The notes below the pieces were generated by a model. That model worked only from the letters and a program-made list of their open reading frames with translations, made no database searches and was not told the DNA's origin. A program made the translations under genes and the position numbers. A stretch of DNA of 64,000 bases from Mikania micrantha (taxonomy: Eukaryota; Streptophyta; Magnoliopsida; Asterales; Asteraceae): assembly GCA_009363875.1 (NCBI GenBank), contig CM018692.1:2306501-2370500 (forward strand), in the 5' to 3' direction. Below, piece by piece: positions 58,020 through 64,000 of this stretch; position 1 is the first letter of the stretch, and each line of letters starts with the position of its first letter.

Positions 58020-58364
58020 AAACCAGATAGTTAATGTTGTTGATTATAGTGCTGAAACAATTTCTATATGGATTTATGGCTTAGGAATGATCAATCATTG
58101 TTATTGATTACCCAAATATCATGAAATATCATAATGTGACATTGGAATAGGTTTAATAACCATGTTTAACATACTAATCTGACTGTTATCATAAACATTA
58201 GATAATCATTCCAATGAGTATGTTAATGAATGTGATTAGTTTGAAACACTTGGATTTAACCTTGCATTTCAAAGATTAATCAAACTAATCACATACATTG
58301 TCACAATCAAATGGTTTAAACCATTATAATCATAGTTATGGTTTCATGAAAACCGGGCATTACA
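58020..58364 (-). mobile_element. LTR G, segment 3 (right border uncertain)
   Basis: This continues G beyond the D tandem. The complement of 58345-58364 starts TGTAATGCCCGG, a plausible LTR start similar to that of F, so G may end here. The target duplication would be outside the window. The next 700 bp also look LTR-like, so the border could lie further right. Confidence 0.4.
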
Positions 58365-59059
58365 ACGGATCGAAACAAGGATTTACCCGTTAACATATTC
58401 AGTTCTTCGTTTATAATCATTCCTAGCCATCATCTATGCAATAATCAACAACCCTAACTATATCATTACGTTCAAAAACAAGATCTAATCAACCATTATC
58501 AAGCTAGAAGGTTAAAACGAACAGTTACCTAATCAGACGGATTTTCAGCTTCAAAATAACGATCAGAACTTGTAGATACGTTCTCTGACTTCAAATATAC
58601 GATCTGATGGCTTCAAAATTGATTTTTGATAAAGAAAGTTACTGATTTTCGCCTGTGGTAGTGTTCAAGTTCAAGAAAATGTAAGAAATTTTCGAATGCA
58701 TGAAATCTGATATGTTGTTCTGATCCACCAAACCACCACACGCCAGACGCATCGCCCCACGTGGGCGTTTGGCCCGAGGCGTAGCGCGCGGGTCTATGGG
58801 TTCTCAGATATTTTTTTTCCTTCCGCGTGTACCGCCTATCAACCTGTAATAATTACAATTGCTAAATCAACGTGGATTTAAAGCACGACTTAATGTGCTA
58901 TCAATCATTAATGATGTAATTCTCAAATACAATTGTCACAAGTAATAAACAGATATATGCGGAAACAAGTGGCACTATGGCAGATGTTCGACCTTGGTGA
59001 TGACCTTCTTTATCATTTGAAAGTTTAAAAGTTTTTCAAAGTTATCCTTAACTTTGTAA
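58365..59059. other. Unassigned LTR-like or flanking sequence
   Basis: No gene is seen. A GC-rich island at 58735-58795 contains CCCACGTGGG (G-box palindrome) and GCGTAGCGCGCG in otherwise AT-rich DNA. That resembles the promoter-proximal islands of the other LTRs, so this may still be LTR G or an older LTR. Confidence 0.35.
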
Positions 59060-59932
59060 GGTGGTGTTTGTTTTTTGAAAAAACGTCTGCGAAGGTCTGC
59101 GAAACCTCTTTTGTCTGCGCCCCGCAGACCAAGGACAGATGTAGGGTGTTTGTTTTTTTCAGACGTTTCATTAAAAAACGTCTGCGAAAGCTCTTTTTCT
59201 TGAAGACATGGCTCAACCTCTTTTAAAACCTCTTCTAAAATCCCAAACCTCTTCTAGGTTTTCTTCACCAAGGACATGTGCTTCCCGATCGGCCTCTCCC
59301 TATACCGCATCACCATCATCGGTCTCCACCACCGCGCTTCACCACCACCGGCGGCCCACCACCAGCCGCCTCATCCATCGCCGTCGTCAAGCTTCATCTC
59401 ATGGCGGCTTGCTTCACCACCAGCCGCCTCATCCATCGCTCGATCTCCCTGCTTCGCCCTAGTTCCCCCGGCGGCTTGCTTCACCACCGGCGTCGTCATC
59501 CATCGCCGTCGTCATCCATCGCTCGATCTCCCTGCTTCGCCCTAGTTCGCCCGGCGGCTTGCTTCACCACCGGCGTCGTCATCCATCGCCGTCGTCATCC
59601 ATCGCTCGATCGCCTCATCCATCTCCGTCGTCAAGCTTCACCACCGCCGGCGTCGCACCTCTGCCATCGCCACCACCTGCGCTCCACCTCCGCCGTTGCC
59701 ACCACCTCCCACCGATCGTTGGGTTGGATTTGAAGATTAGGGTTTTTTTTTTTTGTCTGCTGCTTAGGACTGGGAAGGGGAAGGGAGTGGGAAAGTGTTT
59801 TGAAGAGGTTAAAAAACAAACCCTCTTTTTCCCTCTTCTTGCAGATGTTTGGTCCACCTCTTCTGCAAAAGAGGTTTGCAGATGTGGTCCGCAGACTGAA
59901 GAGGTTAAACCTCTGAAAAAACAAACACCACC
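59060..59932. mobile_element. PIF/Harbinger-like non-autonomous element 2 (873 bp)
   Basis: The terminal inverted repeats are perfect for 17 bp (GGTGGTGTTTGTTTTTT) and flanked by TAA on both sides (59057-59059 and 59933-59935). Subterminal GTCTGCG repeats are common. The interior is GC-rich, with His/Ser/Pro-rich frames (59278-59733 and overlapping ones) that come from an 83-bp repeat. No transposase is seen. Confidence 0.8.
59441..59620. repeat. 83-bp tandem repeat inside MITE 2
   Basis: CGATCTCCCTGCTTCGCC occurs at 59441 and 59524, and the repeat begins a third time at 59607 (CGATCGCC). Because 83 is not a multiple of three, each copy is read in a different frame, which explains the several overlapping open frames. 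Confidence 0.9.
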
Positions 59933-59935
59933 TAA

Positions 59936-60950
59936 GTGTCACTTTAACCTCTTCATGTTTTTTAAAATTTAAATTTTATTAATAATTTTAATTTTACTCG
60001 ATAACATTTGTTCATTAATTAAAAGGCAATTAATAATTGTGAATTATATAAACTGACGGTATTGTTTTGCTGCTGTGAAAAATGAGAATCAAACCAACTG
60101 AAAAAAATTGGTATAATTATAAAAGTGTTTTTTCCTAATAAGTTAGGTTTTCTAGATTATTATATTGTAAATATAGGACCCAAATAGATTTATTTTCAAG
60201 AAATCAAGTTTTCATATTATACAATCCTTATATGTGTGTATGTGTGTGCGTATGTGAGTGTGTTTATATGTAGAAGTAATATCAAATAAAAAGTCTATTT
60301 AGGCAAAGAATGCTATAAAGGACTTTTAAAACCTTCGAAACTAACTAAACGAATTCTGATTGAACTCATTTTGATGGCATTGGAACCGTCTCATCAAACC
60401 CTACAATAATTTCATTTATGTCTTAGCTTTAACAACAACTTTTAAAGTTTAGATTTTTGGACTTAGTTTTTAGCTTTTATGTTTTATTTTTATCTTTAGG
60501 GTTTGCTTTTAAAGTTTTGGTTTTAGTATTTGGTTTTATTATTTATGATTGAATGTTTAAGTTTTAGGGTTCAACAAGCTGGTTCTAATGATTCAAAACA
60601 AATTCAATCAAAGTTTGTTTGGATCAATTTTCGAGTTTTTAAAAATCATTTAAAAAAAAAGACTTTTAAGAGGAACATCAACTCTTTTTAAGTGATAAAA
60701 GTATTCTAAACTTTAAACACTCTGTTTCCGAGTTCATTAAAGGAGAGAAAATAAAAGAAATGGAAGAAAAGAAGAAACATTTTGTGTTTCTGAGTTTAAT
60801 TTAACAAGAGAAAAAAAAAATAACATATGTTTTGTTTCTGAGTTTCATTTAAGAAGGGAAGGGATGGAAAATGAAAGTGAGGATATAAAAATTAAAAATT
60901 GAAGAAACGGACGTGCCAAATCAAAAGCTCCGGGCCTACTGCTTTTTAGA
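59936..60950. other. AT-rich intergenic DNA upstream of the kinase gene
   Basis: No gene or clear element is seen. It contains a GT-rich tract near 60230-60270 and poly-A/T runs. The TTTAG-rich stretch at 60440-60560 is of no evident function. Confidence 0.5.
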
Positions 60951-61039
60951 AAGACGCCCAGAGGCCCAACCCTAGTCAATTTTGATGTAAATTACCAAAC
61001 TACCCCTGGTCTCATTTTCCTCCTCTCACAATATCACAT

Positions 61040-61109
61040 CATCATCATCAAGGTTCCACCGTTGCAGGCTCTTCAAGGACCAAAGTTGTTGCCGTCCGTC
61101 CATCCGCAG
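61040..61109 (+). other. Probable 5'UTR exon of the GRIK-like gene
   Basis: CT-rich and ATC-repeat sequence ends CCGCAG/GTGAGACC, a strong donor at 61110. Acceptor-like sites follow at 61502 (TTTGTACAG), 62251 (GGGCAG) and 62289 (GACGTAG), so one or two leader introns could join this exon to the coding exon. The transcription start is not determined. Confidence 0.4.
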
Positions 61110-62329
61110 GTGAGACCATCCCCACGCGCACCCACGCGCCGCCCTAATTTCTTCTTAATACCTTGATCGGAAAACATCAACTGTTGTGTCTACTTTCTCA
61201 TCAATCAATCACTTGTTTTCGATCGCCTTCTGGGAATCCCCTTTTCCAGCCCTAATTGAATTTCGTCATTCCAGGGTAATAATTCACGCGTTTAACATTA
61301 CTCTCTATCATCATCCTATTGTTATTATTATTCTAATTGATTACAATTTGGAGTTGTGTCAACTTGGATTAATAATTAATATCTCGATTACTTTTATTCT
61401 TTGTCTCCTCTACCGTACATGATTGTGTATATATTTTATGCAATTTTTCATGGTGGTGGAGTCAGGCCTGCAAATATGGTGTAGATTGCTGTCTTTGTAC
61501 AGGAAAGCGTTGAGAGATGTTGTTGGCTTTGAATCGTAATGGGATTTATTTGATCAACTTCACTGTTCATTTTTCTGAATGGCATCCCTTGGAGTTTAGC
61601 CAGAAATCTAGTTAGCTTGAGCTTAATCGCCCCCTTAATCTTTTTGTAGCAGGTACTCCTGGATTAGATTAAACTTCTGCTTTTCTATATTCTTGCAATT
61701 TGATAACAGAGAAAGAAGCAACGCTTTTTCATTTGATGTGGAGACTCCAAAATATTAATTTAAGATCTATGCGGTTACTGGCATCAGTCTCATCACAGCA
61801 AAACCTGCTAAAAAACTATCTACCAGCCAATTTCAAACAGTTTTAAATCTGTAAAACAACAGTCTAAACAAGCCAAAAAGCAGTTTCGGACAATCTAAAC
61901 TAGCTGAACACAAGTCTAAAGCACCTTCAAATGGCCTGAATCAGATGTGTGTGTTGCTTGTCTCGGGCATGCAGTTTTTTAAGCACCTTGTGCCTGCGTG
62001 ATAGATTCACCCTTTGTGCCTTGAGCCTTCACCTATCTAGTTTATGATATGTATTGCGCACTTAAAGTGTCCAAGTTCCTATTTCTATTTTCTGGCATAT
62101 GGGACAAAGTTTAATGTAACTATAGAAGAATATTGATTTGTTTGATTCTCAGTTAAAAAATGCAGTATATTTTTCCGGAGCTTAGGAAGCTCTTATTTCC
62201 ACTGTTATATTCATGGCTGTTTGCTTTAAGGGTCATATTTTTTATGGGCAGGATTAGTTCTAATTAAACAGTTCAGGTTGTTGACGTAGATTGTTAGAAG
62301 TTGTTATACGACGTGAAGGTCAAGCATAC
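61110..62329 (+). other. Probable leader intron(s) and rest of 5'UTR
   Basis: The stretch between the donor at 61110 and the first coding ATG is T-rich, with several stop codons in each frame. No other gene is seen. The short frame at 61186-61422 is likely intronic. Confidence 0.4.
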
Positions 62330-63818
62330 ATGTTTCTTAAGGGATACTCTATTGCGAGTGTGGCAGAAATGGGCTGTTGTGGTTGTTTTGGATTTTCATT
62401 TGCAAAAAAGCAAAAGAAAACTAGGACTAATTCCCACTTTAGTGATCATATTTCCCAAGAGTTGTTGCTAAATGATGAAGTAGAAGATCAGGAAGAAGAG
62501 GGAGAAGAAGGAGATGATAATTGCTCATATGGTGATGACCTGTCTGAAACTGAAAAGGAAGATCATGAAGAATTTAAAAACCCGTCAAAGCGGTCTGAGG
62601 ATATTCTTTTGTACAGAATGCAAAACGGTTTGATTTGCAGGGAGTTCCCTGTTAAGGAAACTCACAAAGTCATCCGGTCAGAGGTAGTTCGATAATTGAC
62701 ATAAACTTTAGTGTTGTGCTGCTCTTTTTTGAACAAAATACTTAATTACTGGTTTATTCTCATTATTTATTTTTATCTATTTATTATATTCAAGTGATCA
62801 ATTGCGTAGATTTATGTAAGATTATAAGGTTTTGATTCTTTGAAAGAAAAGTCAAGGAGCATTTTTATCCTTCTCACTAGCATCTCTAATGTAACATTAT
62901 CAGTGTACCTTTTGTGATATGAAGCATTCAATTAGTTTTAGTGCACTTGATTAGTCTTGATGTCATTTTCTTATGAGCTAATAATACATCTTCTGCCCAC
63001 CTAAGTATTCAACCCTTTTTTTTACTCAAATTGAAACTATTTTACATGCTACCAAAGCATGCATCTACTATCTTGTTCTAAGATAACAATAATCATAACA
63101 TGTTGACATCTCATCAAAGGCATTTGTTTATCAAAAAGTTATTGCTATTTTCGTCATCCACGATATTTTTTTTACAAGACTTGATATTAATGAAACCATA
63201 TACATACTTGGGTGTCCTATAAAGTATATATGCGTATACGGGTGATGTTGATGAAAAAAAGTTGAATACTGTGTGTAGCCTTCCCAGATATTATCACAAT
63301 TGTTATTTACCATCGTGCTCTAGTTTTTTTGCAACTATATGTCATTAATGTTAAAAACTAATTTCTTCACCATTTTTGACTTGTATTCATTTTGTTTTTT
63401 GCTCTAGGACGAGAATGGGAACAAGATGGTAAACGAGTATGTGCGTCAGTACAAAATTGGTTCTGGTAGCTATGGGAAAGTGGTGATTTTCATATTTTTA
63501 TATATTTTTGAACTTTGTTTTTTCTTAACCAAACGAGTCTTAATAATCTTCACTTTTTTGGATTATATCTCTACCAGGTTCTTTACATAAGCCAGGTGGA
63601 TGGGAAGCATTATGCAATTAAGGTAGTGTACAAAATTTGTGAATTTGATTTTTTTTCAAACTTGTTGCTGCCTCTTGTCTTGGCATGTTTAACTTTATGA
63701 AATTGTTCATAATTTGACAAAAAAGTGTTACATCTGAATTTAGGCGTTTCACAAGTCACATTTATTAAAGCTACGAGTTGCCCCATCTGAAACTGCAATG
63801 ACTGATGTTCTTCGTGAG
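62330..63818 (+). CDS. GRIK: GRIK/SnAK-type Ser/Thr protein kinase (SnRK1-activating), 5' part
   Basis: Four coding exons are visible, all phase 0: 62330-62683, 63408-63482, 63578-63622 and 63744-63818, with GT-AG borders. Exon 1 (118 codons) starts MFLKGYSIASVAEMGCCGCF, then an acidic stretch (EDQEEEGEEGDD), then LICREFPVKETHKVIRSE. Exon 2 holds the glycine-rich loop IGSGSYGKV (about residues 135-143). Exon 3 ends with the catalytic-lysine motif HYAIK (Lys 158). Exon 4 is FHKSHLLKLRVAPSETAM. This succession matches plant GRIK1/GRIK2 (SnAK), which phosphorylate the T-loop of SnRK1, as I remember them. The catalytic loop and 3' end lie beyond the window. A downstream ATG at 62369-62371 (MGCCGCF) is an alternative start. 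Confidence 0.82.
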
Positions 63819-64000
63819 GTTTTATTCTGCTTTCTCATATGTATTTATTTTATATTACTATATATACAATTATCAAATCTAATCATTACATAGGAACAGT
63901 AATAATAATTTTTTAACTCTTTTTGTTTCTTTATAAATAATTATCGTGCAAATAAATCTACCTCTTTTCCATTGGATCAGCTGGCAATTGAAGTTGTTGT
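63819..64000 (+). other. Intron of the GRIK-like gene, running off the window
   Basis: GT-rich start and AT-rich body. CAG at 63978-63980 could be an acceptor, but the next codons (LAIEVV) do not fit the expected kinase sequence after DVLRE, so the next exon may lie beyond the edge. Confidence 0.5.

Noticed and set aside
63978..64000. Fifth coding exon of the kinase gene at the window edge
   Set aside because: CAG precedes it, but the encoded LAIEVV does not match the expected continuation after DVLRE.

Overview
The window looks like plant nuclear DNA from a eudicot. It is a deep nest of LTR retrotransposons next to one recognisable host gene. The LTR style (TGTnACACCCC ends, Tekay/Del-type chromovirus proteins, tRNA-iMet primer sites) reminds me of Asteraceae such as lettuce or sunflower, but that placement is only an impression. 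No bacterial or organellar genes, tRNAs, rRNAs or CRISPR arrays were seen.

Layout. The left edge (1-1166) holds a TRIM-like solo LTR and probably the leader of a minus-strand element whose right-hand LTR (G) starts at 1167. Everything up to at least 58.0 kb is inserted into G. LTR F (1728-36938, TSD AAACC) is a solo LTR split by two insertions. The first is element A (1928-20016, minus, TSD CTTTG), a chromovirus whose 3' LTR is split by the truncated chromovirus B (3933 to about 10772). The second is a 4.7-kb solo LTR, C (20283-35113, TSD TAGAT), which itself holds a PIF/Harbinger-like MITE (21953-23098) and an Athila-like gypsy element E (24016-34180, minus, TSD ATAAA, tRNA-Asp primer site). 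Element D (37491-58014, plus, TSD CAGAT) is a very young chromovirus in the tandem form LTR-internal-LTR-internal-LTR. Its second copy keeps an uninterrupted gag-pol frame; its first copy is broken. A second Harbinger-like MITE lies at 59060-59932. The host gene begins at about 61 kb and runs off the right edge. It is a homologue of the GRIK/SnAK kinases that phosphorylate SnRK1.

How the parts relate. A and D belong to different families but share one architecture. In element orientation it reads: a tetrad of CGCG palindromes, a TATA box, short inverted repeats about 150 bp apart, four TTGACC boxes in 10-bp phase, a 5' splice-site-like AG/GTGAGTT, a 3' splice-site-like TTCTCAG/GT, the LTR end and PBS, another acceptor-like site directly before a novel ORF (ORF0: coiled coil plus acidic tail), a further acceptor before gag exon 1 (148 nt in both families), a 78-81 nt intron-like gap, and then gag-PR-RT-RH-INT with a chromodomain-like end. 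The donor/acceptor pair inside the LTR is also present in families B and C. The best candidate for an undescribed system here is therefore a chromovirus lineage with a spliced leader, an extra ORF0 and a spliced gag. The sequence supports the signals and their conservation; the splicing itself is inferred.
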